In this document: positions 8,391-16,934 of the stretch, piece by piece
How positions within the stretch are numbered: the first letter of the stretch is position 1
How the letters are laid out: each line of letters begins with the position of its first letter
From: a virus
Virus record (IMG/VR): IMGVR_UViG_3300048996_000039
Location: 1-40,074 of that record
DNA: 40,074 bases
Strand: one strand, 5' to 3'
The notes under the pieces: model-generated
The model's input: only the letters and a program-made list of their open reading frames with translations
What the model was told of the DNA's origin: nothing
The model's database searches: none
Translations under genes and position numbers: made by a program

Positions 8391-8807
8391 TCAGGCGTTG
8401 CGCGGCAGGAACCACACGATGATCGTGACGGTTCCCGTTGCGGAGGCGCCAGTGCCGGTCATGCGCACATCGATCGTGTCGTTGGTCGTCAGCACCAGCG
8501 GCTGGGCCGTCGCCGCCGACGAGCGGACCACACCGCCAGCAACAGCCGCAGCCGCCACAGCGAAGTAATCCGTATCCACCCCGTAGCCGACCTCGAAGGC
8601 GCCAGAAGCGCCGAAGCCGGAGTGGATGACCGTCACGTCGGTCACGACGGAGCCCGCCTGGATCAGCGGGCCTTGGATCACGTCGCCGGAAGCCGGCGCC
8701 GCAGTCCACGCATACGACGACGCGGCGCACTTCGCGCCCTGGCCGTCACCGACGCCCGGCATCTGCTCCGTGGAGCTCGAAACCTTGGTTGCTTGGAGAA
8801 TTGCCAT
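8391..8807 (-). CDS. Hypothetical head protein (possible decoration protein)
   Basis: This 138-residue protein directly follows the coat gene in transcription order and has a very good ribosome site (AAGGAG, 8 nt spacing). It is beta-rich and low in charge (VVTDVTVIHSGFG, GTVTIIVWFLPRNA), a composition seen in small capsid decoration proteins. No family signature is clear. High expression is suggested by the ribosome site and position right after coat, which supports a structural rather than regulatory role. Confidence 0.6.
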   Translation of the reverse strand: MAILQATKVSSSTEQMPGVGDGQGAKCAASSYAWTAAPASGDVIQGPLIQAGSVVTDVTVIHSGFGASGAFEVGYGVDTDYFAVAAAAVAGGVVRSSAATAQPLVLTTNDTIDVRMTGTGASATGTVTIIVWFLPRNA

Positions 8808-8819
8808 GTCGTGTGCTCC

Positions 8820-9968
8820 TTAGGCGTCGGCGACGGCCGAGGTGAAGATGGTCACGACGCCGTTCTGCACGAGGTTGCCGGTGTCGGTGGTGGTCGAGGT
8901 GCCGAACATCAGCTTCTCGATGCCGCGGATTTCCTGCACGCCCACGCCGTGGCGGAAGCCGTAGTCGCGGACGTCGGTGGTGGAGCGCAGGCGCTGCGCC
9001 CAAGCGGCGCCGAGGGCTTGCGCACCGCACAGGAAGTTGAAGCCCACATCGATGCCCGCGGTGCCGGCGCCGGCAACGATGCCGCCGTTGGTCGGCAGCC
9101 GGCCGGTGCTGGCAGCAATCGCCGCGTCCATCTCGGGGATCTCCCGGATGATCACGCCATCCCACACCAGCGAGCCGCCGGTGAACAGCGGGTTCGTTTC
9201 CACGCCACGGACACGGGCGTCACGATTGGCTTGCACCATCGTGGCGTCGTTGGCCAGGTCACGGAAGCTGCGCGGGTTGGCGAACAGCAGGTACCACTCT
9301 TCGTCCTCTTCCCGCGTGCGGGTCGGGGTGATACGCGGGCTCGCCGATTGCGCCATGCGCTTGGCCAGCGAGATCAGGCCCGGGGTGAGCTTGTCACTCG
9401 TGCTGTCCACGGTGGCCAGAGCCGTCGCGACGACACCAGACGAGCCGTTGGCCTTGGACGAGCCGAACAGCACGCGATCGGCGTTCGCCACCAGCCAGGC
9501 GTTGCGCTCGGCAGCCGTGGCGGTTTCCCACGGCACCATGACGCCGGCAGTGTTGGGCACCGACTTCAGCGCGCGGATCACGTCTTCGCGCATCTTCTCC
9601 TGCGCCCACATCTTCAGGCCGGGGCGGGCGGCTTCGCGGATGTCCAGCACGGACTTCTGCTCGTCCCACTCGGTCACCACCACCGCGTTGCGCAGCGGCG
9701 AGATTGCGACCGTCATCGAGCGGGCGTCCATCTCGGCCTCGTTGCCTTCCAGCACGGTGTTGCCCGTGACACCGCCGGTCAGCGCGCGAACGCTGGCGAA
9801 GGTGACGCGGTCGCCGGGCTTGCGGCTCAGGTCTTCCTTGACCTGGATGACGTTGGACGGCGAGGTACCCATGTAGCGCTTGAAGCGGTTGTCACGGATG
9901 TACTCGGTGAAGAACGTGTCGTCCCAGACCTGGGGGGTCAACCCGGGACGTGCGGTGGTTTCAGCCAT
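8820..9968 (-). CDS. Major capsid (coat) protein, N4-gp56/P22-like
   Basis: This 382-residue protein has the strongest ribosome site of the late operon (AGGAGG, 7 nt spacing). The sequence reads as the N4-gp56-type major capsid family: LTPQVWDDTFFTEYIRDNRF near the start, FASVRALTGGVTGNTVLEGN, PLRNAVVVTEWDEQKS, and near the end GAQALGAAWAQR and DYGFRHGVGVQEIRG. It would form the icosahedral shell with the HK97 fold. The scaffold gene lies immediately before it and small head genes follow. Length is normal for the family. Confidence 0.9.
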   Translation of the reverse strand: MAETTARPGLTPQVWDDTFFTEYIRDNRFKRYMGTSPSNVIQVKEDLSRKPGDRVTFASVRALTGGVTGNTVLEGNEAEMDARSMTVAISPLRNAVVVTEWDEQKSVLDIREAARPGLKMWAQEKMREDVIRALKSVPNTAGVMVPWETATAAERNAWLVANADRVLFGSSKANGSSGVVATALATVDSTSDKLTPGLISLAKRMAQSASPRITPTRTREEDEEWYLLFANPRSFRDLANDATMVQANRDARVRGVETNPLFTGGSLVWDGVIIREIPEMDAAIAASTGRLPTNGGIVAGAGTAGIDVGFNFLCGAQALGAAWAQRLRSTTDVRDYGFRHGVGVQEIRGIEKLMFGTSTTTDTGNLVQNGVVTIFTSAVADA

Positions 9969-9978
9969 TTATGGCCTC

Positions 9979-10665
9979 CTAATTGGGGAAAAGGGTGTCG
10001 ATCGGCGTCGGCCCGGTGAACGAGGTTCCTCGCGCACCGGCGCTGCGAGCGCCAGCCAGGGATTGCGGAATGCCAGGTGCTGCGGGCTGCTGGGACTGTT
10101 GGGTGGCGCCGCGAATCTCGGCCTCGATCTCGGCGCGCACCTTCTTGCGGTACGCCTCCGGGTCGTTGCCGATCTCGGCTGCAAACTTCAGCCGCTTCCC
10201 CTCGTCGTAAGCGAACTTCCACGGGTGGGGATGCGAATTCATCTGCGCGGCCAAGGCGGGGTTCTGCTTCGCGGCGGCAACGAACGTCTCAACCACCTCG
10301 TCCAGGTCGGCGTACTTGTCGCGCGCCAACATTTCGGAGGTGTTGAACCGTTCGTTGACGATCTGCTGCTGCATCGACGCCAGGGGGTCCTGGGGCTGCT
10401 GCGGCTGCTGGGGAGCTGCCTGCACCCGCTCGCGCAGTTGCTTGGCCTCCTCCTCGAAGCGGATTGCCTTCTCTTTCCAGTCTTTCCGTTCCGTGCGCAC
10501 TGCTTCCAGCGCTTCAAGCGGTACCTGTCTGCCCGTGCCTGCGGCTGGCGGCGCCGCGTCACCGGGTACGGCCTGCTCCGATTGCTGCGGCTGCAGCTCG
10601 GGCTGGTCGATCGGCGTTACGCCCTCGGATTCCTGGGGGGTCGGGTCTCCAAACACGTCATTCAT
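9979..10665 (-). CDS. Scaffolding protein
   Basis: This 228-residue acidic, Gln/Pro-rich protein lies directly upstream of coat, the usual place for a P22 gp8-like scaffold. It has a disordered N-terminus (PQESEGVTPIDQPELQPQQ), a central helix with coiled-coil pattern (ERKDWKEKAIRFEEEAKQL) and a basic-acidic helical C-terminal half (EAYRKKVRAEIEAEIRG), typical of proteins that guide shell assembly and then leave. A GAGGAAG ribosome site precedes ATG 10665. Assignment is by composition and position. Confidence 0.75.
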   Translation of the reverse strand: MNDVFGDPTPQESEGVTPIDQPELQPQQSEQAVPGDAAPPAAGTGRQVPLEALEAVRTERKDWKEKAIRFEEEAKQLRERVQAAPQQPQQPQDPLASMQQQIVNERFNTSEMLARDKYADLDEVVETFVAAAKQNPALAAQMNSHPHPWKFAYDEGKRLKFAAEIGNDPEAYRKKVRAEIEAEIRGATQQSQQPAAPGIPQSLAGARSAGARGTSFTGPTPIDTLFPN

Positions 10666-10736
10666 GGTTTCGCTTCCTCACGCCCGACAAGCCCGGCGGC
10701 GGCTTCGACGCCCGTGAATCCCCGGCGGCGGGACGC

Positions 10737-10767
10737 AAAAAAGGCCGCCTGGTTGCCCGGGCGGCCT
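10737..10767 (-). terminator. Intrinsic terminator upstream of scaffold gene
   Basis: An 8-bp perfect stem (aggccgcc / ggcggcct) with a 10-nt loop is followed on the minus strand by six T residues. This is a textbook Rho-independent terminator placed inside the late operon, between the 146-residue gene and the scaffold gene. Late transcription must read through it, or a further promoter must serve scaffold and coat. Confidence 0.75.
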
Positions 10768-10786
10768 GGTTCGCGAGTGATCTGTT

Positions 10787-11227
10787 TTAGTGGCGCGTCA
10801 TCGCGATACACACGGCGTCAATCACCGCGATCTCATCCTCATCCGCCTGCATCGCGGCTCGCATGAGCGCCAGCTGTCGTTCTGCTTCCTGTTCCTTGGC
10901 CTGGTACGCCATGCGTGCCAACGCGGCCATTTCGTCCCGGCCTTCGCGCAGTCGCGCCATGAGCGCATCAGCGTCAACGCGCGACAGGACGCGGTTTTCA
11001 ACTCGCGCCGGCTCTTGTGCTTCTGTTCTTGCCCTGGCCTCAGGAACCGCTCGGGCTTTCTTCTGCGGAGCGCTGTAACTCCATGCGGGCGTCGGTAGCG
11101 AGCCACGCCCGCCCACCGACCCACCCCCGCCGGTCGTGGTGCCAGGCGTAACCGGGGGCACGACCTGAACGATCGCAACCTGGAACGCGCTGCTTTGAAA
11201 CGCGCCTGACTGAAAGGCGGAAATCAC
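10787..11227 (-). CDS. Hypothetical protein following the tail-fibre chaperone
   Basis: This 146-residue protein starts at GTG 11227, overlapping the upstream stop as GTGA. The N-terminus repeats an FQxxAFQ pattern (AFQSGAFQSSAFQVA), then a Gly/Ser linker, and the C-terminal half is a charged helix (REGRDEMAALARMAYQAKEQEAER). Short AFQ-repeat proteins of this kind are seen next to phage structural genes, often as conserved hypotheticals. I do not recognise a function. It belongs to the adhesin insert rather than the core head genes, by operon position. Confidence 0.55.
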   Translation of the reverse strand: MISAFQSGAFQSSAFQVAIVQVVPPVTPGTTTGGGGSVGGRGSLPTPAWSYSAPQKKARAVPEARARTEAQEPARVENRVLSRVDADALMARLREGRDEMAALARMAYQAKEQEAERQLALMRAAMQADEDEIAVIDAVCIAMTRH

Positions 11228-11622
11228 TTGAACGCCGGCAGTTCTGCGATCAATTCAGCTTCGGCCGGAATGGGCCGCTTGCCGGCCTCGACATCCGCCA
11301 GGGCCTGATAGCAGTGCAGCCACACATCGTCACGCCAATCAATCAGCGCCTGAGCCTGCGCACCGAATACCTTGCTCGTGGCGTAGGTCGCGGCGCGCTC
11401 CATGCTGGTGTAGCCGAGGCCCTGAGCCGTGGTGTTGAGGTGCGATTCGACTGCAGCATCGAGGCCCGCCCGAGCGGCCTCAAGCATGAACGACTGAAGG
11501 CTGATCGTCGCCTGCTCGTCGGTGCAGTCGGCGCTGATGATGATGGCCGAGCCGTCATCGCAGGACAACAGACCGGGGGCCGTGCGGGTCCAGTTGCGCC
11601 CGAGTGTGTCAGTCGTCACCAT
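11224..11622 (-). CDS. Tail fibre assembly chaperone-like protein
   Basis: From ATG 11622, which overlaps the adhesin stop by 7 bases, this gives 132 residues. The C-terminal stretch AQALIDWRDDVWLHCYQAL followed by GKRPIPAEAELIAELPAF is the pattern of phage tail-fibre assembly proteins (DUF4376-like), where the final segment binds the fibre tip. The immediate coupling to a glycine-rich adhesin gene supports this. A longer start at 11640 would extend into the adhesin gene. The N-terminal half is not conserved as far as I can see. Confidence 0.55.
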   Translation of the reverse strand: MVTTDTLGRNWTRTAPGLLSCDDGSAIIISADCTDEQATISLQSFMLEAARAGLDAAVESHLNTTAQGLGYTSMERAATYATSKVFGAQAQALIDWRDDVWLHCYQALADVEAGKRPIPAEAELIAELPAFK

Positions 11623-12635
11623 TGGATCACCACCACGCATCCATCTGCACCGCTGCCACCAGCGCCGGACGCAAAGCCGTTGTCGCTCGCGCCACCGCCA
11701 CCTCCGCCACCTCCAGGCCAGCCGCCGTTTCCACCGTTGCCACCAGCAGCGCCGGGCTTGTAGAAGCCGCCACCGCCACCGGTCCCGGGGACCATCGACC
11801 CCACAGATGCGGAAACACCAGCCCCCCCGTTGGTGGATGACGATGCAATACCTGCAGCGCCGCCGGAAATCGTTGCGATGTTGATGCCGGATTGGTTGCC
11901 ACCTGGCCCAAAGATGTTGCCGCCCGCGCCGCCGTTGGCGTTTACGCCCGCCCCTGTCGCCGAGCCAGCACCGCCGCCGCCGCCTGTTGCAGCAAGACCA
12001 GTCGCGTTTGTGCCTGCCGTGCCCGCCCCTACGCCTCCTGCGCCGCCGGCAGTTCCGTTGGCGCTACCGCCTATTCCGCTGCCGCCGGCTCCGCCGCCCG
12101 CCGTCGAGCCGGTGCGCACCCCCGCTGCGCCGCCGGCTCCGCGGCCGACTTGCATGTAGGTTCCGAAGGTAGATGGTCCAGCGGCTCCGGATCCACCGGC
12201 GGCTCCATCTGTGTCGTCAATGGTGCGCGCAGGGCCTCCGCCTTGGCCGAGGCCAACCGTGACCGTGACTGAACTGCTTAGAGCACTCGCAAGAAAGTCA
12301 TATGCACCGTATGCACCCCCGCCGCCGCCGCCCCCGCCCGACCGCGCCGCAGTCGTCGCGCCCCTGGCACCGGAGCCGCCACCGGGTCCACCTCCCCAGG
12401 CGATCACGCGGACAACCTTGGCATTTGGGTCTTTGTTCCAGGTGTACGTGCCGGCAGCAGAGTAGATGTCCACTCGGACCGGAATAGGCGTGTACCCCAA
12501 TGCGGCAGAGACATCGGCCGCCTCTAACGTCACCGCATGCCCTGCATTCCAGTGGCTTGGCAACACCTGCCCCGCAGCCGCAGCCGTGGGGTCATCGGCT
12601 ATCGCGCAGTTAAAAACGTGAGTGACTGAAGCCAT
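11616..12635 (-). CDS. Glycine-rich adhesin/tail fibre protein
   Basis: This 339-residue protein begins with a short domain (ASVTHVFNCAIADD, QVLPSHWNAGHAVTLEAADV), then TYTWNKDPNAKVVRVIAWGGG, and from residue ~78 is dominated by glycine runs (GGGGGGGG, GTGGGGGFYKP, WPGGGGGGGG) up to a C-terminal GADGCVVVIQW. Long polyglycine segments framed by beta strands resemble the polyglycine-helix sandwich of Salmonella phage S16 gp38 and related receptor-binding proteins. A probable chaperone follows. It is unusual that the gene lies between portal and scaffold instead of with the tail genes. Confidence 0.65.
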   Translation of the reverse strand: MASVTHVFNCAIADDPTAAAAGQVLPSHWNAGHAVTLEAADVSAALGYTPIPVRVDIYSAAGTYTWNKDPNAKVVRVIAWGGGPGGGSGARGATTAARSGGGGGGGGAYGAYDFLASALSSSVTVTVGLGQGGGPARTIDDTDGAAGGSGAAGPSTFGTYMQVGRGAGGAAGVRTGSTAGGGAGGSGIGGSANGTAGGAGGVGAGTAGTNATGLAATGGGGGAGSATGAGVNANGGAGGNIFGPGGNQSGINIATISGGAAGIASSSTNGGAGVSASVGSMVPGTGGGGGFYKPGAAGGNGGNGGWPGGGGGGGGASDNGFASGAGGSGADGCVVVIQW

Positions 12636-14890
12636 TACTGGGCTACCACCTCAACTGATGCGACGATCCGCCCCGCCTCGTCCCGCTGGTGCACGATCTG
12701 CATCGGGGGCTTCGGCGCCATGGCCTGGGCCAGTAACGAAATCGCCGCCGTCTGCTCGGCCAATGCCTGCGCGGTCTGCTCGCCTTGCTGCTGGAGAGCC
12801 GAGGCGAACGTCTGGGCGACGTCCGCCACGCCCTGCACTGCGGCCTGGCTCTCCGGCGTCGTCACGGTGATCTGCTGTGGCTGCGGTGCCGCCGCCGGTG
12901 CTGCCGGTGCTGCGGCAGCCTGTTCCACTGGCTGCGGTGCATTGAGCGCCTGAAACTCGGCGAGCTTCTGCTCGCGCTCTTTGATGCTCAGCTCCCGCGC
13001 CTTGATCTGCAGTTCGCCGCCCTTGATCTGCATCTCGCCTTGCTTGTCCTTGAGCATGCGCTGCGCTTCGACCAGTTGCTGCTGCAACTCTTGCGCTGCT
13101 TGCTGCATCTGCTCGATCTGCTGCTTGGCCTGCATCAGCGCCGGGTTCTGATCGTCCTCTTCCCCGCGCATCTTCTTAAGGATCTGATCCTTGTTGCGCA
13201 GGCTGGAGGCTTCGACAATCGCGTCCGGCGGGATCGGCAGGCCCGCCTTCACCAGACCCGCCAGCGTCTCGAACTGCTCGGACTGAAGCGTGCTGATGTC
13301 CGGACCTTCCTCGATCTCGATGTCGACGTCCAGGCCAGAAACCTCGTTCTCGACTTCGATTACTTCCTTGAGTGCTGGGTCGTATGGGCTCTGAATGCCA
13401 AGCTGCTGCGCCATCGCCCGCGCTTCCTCGGGCTGCATCTGCTCCAGCTTGTCCTTCAGTGTGACCTGCTTGTTAAGGCCCACGAACTTGATATTGCGGT
13501 CGTCGTCGGTGACGCGTACCCAGGTCTCATCCGTCCAGAACTGGCGAATCCGCATCCATGCGGCCTCGTAGACCTCGCGGGTCCACTGGCGCAGCTCGTC
13601 GACCAGAGGCTCCATCTCGACCGAGCCGGCCTGCATCTGCGCTTCCAGCGCCCGGCCGGACTGCTGCCCTGGCGCCTTGCCGGCCATCGCAGCGTTTGGG
13701 CCGCTGGCCTGCATCTCGTTGATCGACAGGTGAAGCATCTCGGCGTGGCCCATCGCCATTTCGCCGGTTGGCACGACGCCGACATCCTTGCCCCACTGCG
13801 CCGCCTCATTCAGTTCGGCATGGCCATCCGGCTTCGCCATCTCGGTCTTGAACTTGGCCGCGTCCGTGACGCCGTTGCGGTTGCCATAAGTCTGCCGCGC
13901 GCTCAACAAGTGCAGCATCTTGCTGCGGCGCTTGTTGATCTCTTCCTGCGTGCTGATCCAGTCGCGCACCGCGCCGAACCGGTTGTTCTCCCGATCAACG
14001 TAGGCCGAGCGCATGATGAGCGAGCAGGCCGAGCGGCCATCACGGTCGACATAGGGGCTCACGACCGGCTCTTCGATGAACCCGGCCTTGGTGAACGTCG
14101 CCACCATCCACTCTCCCTCATGCAGGTAGTGGATTTGCACCACCCGGACGCGCGTGCGCTTGCTGTCCACCCATGCCGTCTTCGGGCGATCGTCGTAAGT
14201 CGTGCCTTCGGTGCGCAGCGTCTCACCTAGGACGTCCTGGTCGGTGCGCTTGGCGTCCTTCCAGATCACGATGCCCTTGTAGGTCGCGTCGCTGAAGTCG
14301 CTAGCCGAGCTGTGCGGGTCGAAGAACAGCCTATCCCACGGCACGCGCTTGATGCTGACCTTCTTCTCGCCGCGCGGCGTGTCCTCGATCACCACGTCCG
14401 CGCCGCCAAAGCCCTCGACCAGCATCTCCTCGTAGACCTTGGAGCGGACCACGTTGAACTTGTTCTGGTCGCCAACGAAGCGCAGGGCGTCTGTAGCCGC
14501 GGTGGCGGTTTGCTCGTCCTGAGGGTTGCGCGGGAAAGCCTTCGGGTCGCTGCGCATGCGCCGCTCGCCACCGCACAGCGTGGAGACCTTGCGCTTGATG
14601 TAGTTCGATGTGATCGCCGGCTGACCGCGCTTGTTCAGCAGGGCCTTTTCCTTGGCCGTCCAATGGTTGTCGTCGAAGTTGTCGTGATAGTCCCGGTCCC
14701 GCTCGGACAGTTCGCGCGCCCGTTGCGTCAGGTCTTCCGATTCCTCGAAGTACTTGACGAGCATGTTGAGGTGGTCGTCATAGTTCGGCAGGGGGGACGA
14801 CTCGGGCGCACCCGATACCGGCGACTGGAATGGCGTCGGCGCATCCGCCAGCGCCAGGCCGGCGTCGATCTTCGGGTTGGTGATTTGCAT
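12635..14890 (-). CDS. Portal protein, P22-like
   Basis: This 751-residue protein sits just downstream of the large terminase gene and matches P22-type portals in length and layout. The N-terminal wing has ERDRDYHDNFDDNHWT, KRGQPAITSNYIKRKV and GGERRMRSDPKAFPRN. The stem/wing region has DRENNRFGAVRDWISTQEEI and NRRSKML-like segments, then SGPNAAMAGKAPGQQSGRAL. From about residue 560 a long Gln-rich coiled coil (QQIEQMQQAAQELQQQLV) and a Pro/Ala tail resemble the C-terminal barrel of P22 gp1. It forms the dodecameric DNA channel at one head vertex. Stop and next start overlap as TAATG. Confidence 0.88.
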   Translation of the reverse strand: MQITNPKIDAGLALADAPTPFQSPVSGAPESSPLPNYDDHLNMLVKYFEESEDLTQRARELSERDRDYHDNFDDNHWTAKEKALLNKRGQPAITSNYIKRKVSTLCGGERRMRSDPKAFPRNPQDEQTATAATDALRFVGDQNKFNVVRSKVYEEMLVEGFGGADVVIEDTPRGEKKVSIKRVPWDRLFFDPHSSASDFSDATYKGIVIWKDAKRTDQDVLGETLRTEGTTYDDRPKTAWVDSKRTRVRVVQIHYLHEGEWMVATFTKAGFIEEPVVSPYVDRDGRSACSLIMRSAYVDRENNRFGAVRDWISTQEEINKRRSKMLHLLSARQTYGNRNGVTDAAKFKTEMAKPDGHAELNEAAQWGKDVGVVPTGEMAMGHAEMLHLSINEMQASGPNAAMAGKAPGQQSGRALEAQMQAGSVEMEPLVDELRQWTREVYEAAWMRIRQFWTDETWVRVTDDDRNIKFVGLNKQVTLKDKLEQMQPEEARAMAQQLGIQSPYDPALKEVIEVENEVSGLDVDIEIEEGPDISTLQSEQFETLAGLVKAGLPIPPDAIVEASSLRNKDQILKKMRGEEDDQNPALMQAKQQIEQMQQAAQELQQQLVEAQRMLKDKQGEMQIKGGELQIKARELSIKEREQKLAEFQALNAPQPVEQAAAAPAAPAAAPQPQQITVTTPESQAAVQGVADVAQTFASALQQQGEQTAQALAEQTAAISLLAQAMAPKPPMQIVHQRDEAGRIVASVEVVAQ

Positions 14891-14893
14891 GGT

Positions 14894-16318
14894 CTAGGCG
14901 GTCTTCCAGTCGTTGGTCTCGCTGTCCTCGTTGAATGCTTGGTCCCACCGGTCGACAAAGGGCTTCTGTTCCTTTACCGGGACGATGGCAGGGTGAGCCT
15001 CGTCCAGTGCGCGCCCCATGAGCGAGGCCGTGTCGACGTCGTCGTCGTTCTTGCCCGCCGGGAATCGCAGGAACTCGTCTATCTCGGCGCCGGCCTCGAA
15101 GTACACCCGGCCGCTTGCTGCCCGCGCCTGGAAGCCCCGGGCTCGGGTCGGCTTGTCGCTGATGCTCGGGAGCCATTCCATGCGGCAGTAGATGTTCCGC
15201 TCGCGCATCCGGCTCTTGAGCATGGGCTCGATCGCCTTCTGGATCACGCCAGACTCGCCGAACCACGCGAACGGCTTGTAACGCGCCATCAGGTCTAGCT
15301 TCTTGTCGATCCAGACGTCCGCCGTGGTCTGCCCGCGCCATCCGTCCAGCCGGTACAGGTCGCCCTGACTATCCACACCCCAGACCCGGTGCACGGTGAA
15401 GTCCCCTCCGCCATCCGTCACCGCGTAGTCGCTGGTGCCGTAGATGCTCAGGTGCTTCGGCTTTGTGTGCCAGGTCTTGAACCAGTCCCGCTGAAAGTAC
15501 GTCCCTTCGTCGGGCGTTGGCGCCTGCTGGTAGAGCGCTGACCAGTCGCGCTGCGGGAGAACTGCCTTGATGCGACTCAGCGCCTGCAGGTTGTACTGCT
15601 CCGGCCACAGAGGGGTGTCGCCATCCAGCGCCGGCAAGTTCAGGACATCCCAGCCCTCCGCCGCATGCTCCTTCAGCAGCCAGCCGGCCAAGTCATCTTC
15701 ATGCCAGCGGGTCTGAATCACCACGATTCGCCCACCAGGCATCAGTCTGGTGTAAGCGGTGCTCGTGTACCAGTCCTTGAGCTTCTTGCGCGTGATCTCA
15801 CTGTCCGCGTCTTCCCGGTTCTTGATCGGATCGTCGATCAGCATCAGATGGGCGCCGCGACCAGTCAGCGGGCCGCCGACACCTACTGCGTAATACGCCC
15901 CGCGCTGTGAGACCTGGTGCTCGATGCCGCCGTCGCTGCCGTTCACGTGGAACCGCTTAGAGCTCTTGCTGTCGTCCGCCAGGGTGACACCAGGGAAGAT
16001 CCCTTGATACAGCGGGTCAGACAGCTGGTTCTTCACCTTGCGGCCGAAATCGTCCGCCAGCTCCTGCCCGTAGGTCGCTGCCACTACATAGTGGTCAGGG
16101 TTGCGCCCCAGATACCAGGCTGGAAAGAACTCGCTGGCCAGCATACTTTTGCCGTGCCGCGGCGGCATGAAGATCATCAGCCGGTCAATCTCGCCCCGTT
16201 CGACCTGTTCCAGCTTCCGTGCAATCAGCCGGTGGTGCCGCGCGTCCCTGTAGCCTGGCCACTGGTAAGCGGCATAGGAGATCAGCCGGGTAAACGCGAA
16301 GTCTTCAGGTGTCGGCAC
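14894..16318 (-). CDS. terL: Terminase large subunit (ATPase-nuclease)
   Basis: This 474-residue packaging motor shows a Walker A motif (PPRHGKS, residues 52-58), Walker B LMLIDDP (158-164) and the coupling region VVIQTRWHEDDLAGW at ~199-213. The C-terminal RNase H-like nuclease begins near GTSDYAVTDGGGDFT (Asp297, Asp306 as likely metal ligands) and ends with an Asp cluster in GKNDDDVDTAS. The GTG start at 16318 overlaps the small-subunit stop by 14 bases. It cuts concatemeric DNA and pumps it through the portal. Length is normal for this family. Confidence 0.93.
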   Translation of the reverse strand: MPTPEDFAFTRLISYAAYQWPGYRDARHHRLIARKLEQVERGEIDRLMIFMPPRHGKSMLASEFFPAWYLGRNPDHYVVAATYGQELADDFGRKVKNQLSDPLYQGIFPGVTLADDSKSSKRFHVNGSDGGIEHQVSQRGAYYAVGVGGPLTGRGAHLMLIDDPIKNREDADSEITRKKLKDWYTSTAYTRLMPGGRIVVIQTRWHEDDLAGWLLKEHAAEGWDVLNLPALDGDTPLWPEQYNLQALSRIKAVLPQRDWSALYQQAPTPDEGTYFQRDWFKTWHTKPKHLSIYGTSDYAVTDGGGDFTVHRVWGVDSQGDLYRLDGWRGQTTADVWIDKKLDLMARYKPFAWFGESGVIQKAIEPMLKSRMRERNIYCRMEWLPSISDKPTRARGFQARAASGRVYFEAGAEIDEFLRFPAGKNDDDVDTASLMGRALDEAHPAIVPVKEQKPFVDRWDQAFNEDSETNDWKTA

Positions 16319-16640
16319 GCGTGGCCGCCATGACTGCGGCGTCTCGCTGGTCCTTTGTGGCGAACTCGATCGGCCCGCCGTCCCTGCCGGTCAGCGGTTG
16401 TTCCGGCTTGCCCCACCCGCGATCCAGCAGCACGTTGGCGGCAGACACTCGGGCCGAATCGCTGTTGCTGGTCTTCATCACCTTGGCGAGTGTTTCGACG
16501 GCCTCGGACGTGTAGACCCGCGCGAGCTCTCTGACGTGCTTCACATCCGGCGGCAGCTTCGGGCGCCCACCGGGGTTGCCTGTCTTCCCTTTCGGGAACG
16601 GTGTGCCTCGTGTTGCTTTTTTGCTGTTCTCAGCGGCCAT
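16305..16640 (-). CDS. terS: Terminase small subunit
   Basis: From ATG 16640 (AGGGG, 9 nt upstream) this gives 111 residues, the first gene of the late operon. It opens with a basic segment (KKATRGTPFPKGKTGNPGGR), the pattern of DUF5681-type small proteins ahead of phage terminases, then a helical part (ELARVYTSEAVETLAKV, SARVSAANVLLDRGWGKP). It likely recognises the packaging site and feeds DNA to the large subunit. A longer start at 16814 would run through the terminator hairpin and is not believable. Confidence 0.75.
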   Translation of the reverse strand: MAAENSKKATRGTPFPKGKTGNPGGRPKLPPDVKHVRELARVYTSEAVETLAKVMKTSNSDSARVSAANVLLDRGWGKPEQPLTGRDGGPIEFATKDQRDAAVMAATRADT

Positions 16641-16803
16641 GGTTGAGTTACCCCTTGCGGTGCGCACATCCGCCTTACCGGGTCTGCTCTGTCCCGGCTG
16701 CGCGCGTGCGGTTTGCACTCCCGCCCCTGCAATGCGAGTGCGACATCCAGAGACGGGGTGAAAGCCCGGCAGGGTTGATCTATTCGGCTGCACCAATGCA
16801 AAA

Positions 16804-16823
16804 AGCCCTCGCAATGGAGGGCT
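16804..16823 (-). terminator. Strong intrinsic terminator before late genes (tR'-like)
   Basis: A 7-bp stem (agccctc / gagggct) with a 6-nt loop is followed on the minus strand by five T residues. It lies after the last early gene and before the terminase genes, so it would stop early transcripts and transcripts from the candidate promoter at 16897-16926 unless an antiterminator acts. Confidence 0.75.
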
Positions 16824-16896
16824 CTACGCGAGCTTTACCGGCAACACCGCCTCCGAAATGGACGGGCGACACTTGCTATAGCTCAGTCGTTGGCGG

Positions 16897-16926
16897 ACTG
16901 TATCAGATCCCCCGGGGCTTGTGCAA
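16897..16926 (-). promoter_or_regulatory. Candidate late promoter (pR'-like)
   Basis: On the minus strand TTGCAC and TACAGT are 18 bp apart, with a TG one base upstream of the -10 (extended -10). It begins just after the stop of the Q-like gene and would start RNA ~65 bp before the terminator, giving a short leader as in lambda pR'-tR'. The -35 match is weak, so this is a candidate only. Confidence 0.35.
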
Positions 16927-16934
16927 GCTATTTT

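Noticed and set aside
16641-16814. N-terminal extension of the small terminase subunit to 16814
   Set aside because: It would start within the terminator hairpin and add a non-conserved stretch. ATG 16640 has a ribosome site and begins the recognisable protein.
16872-16920. tRNA-like stretch with a D-arm-like tagctcagtcg
   Set aside because: No matching acceptor stem, T arm or proper anticodon stem could be folded around it. It lies in the late control region and looks like chance resemblance.
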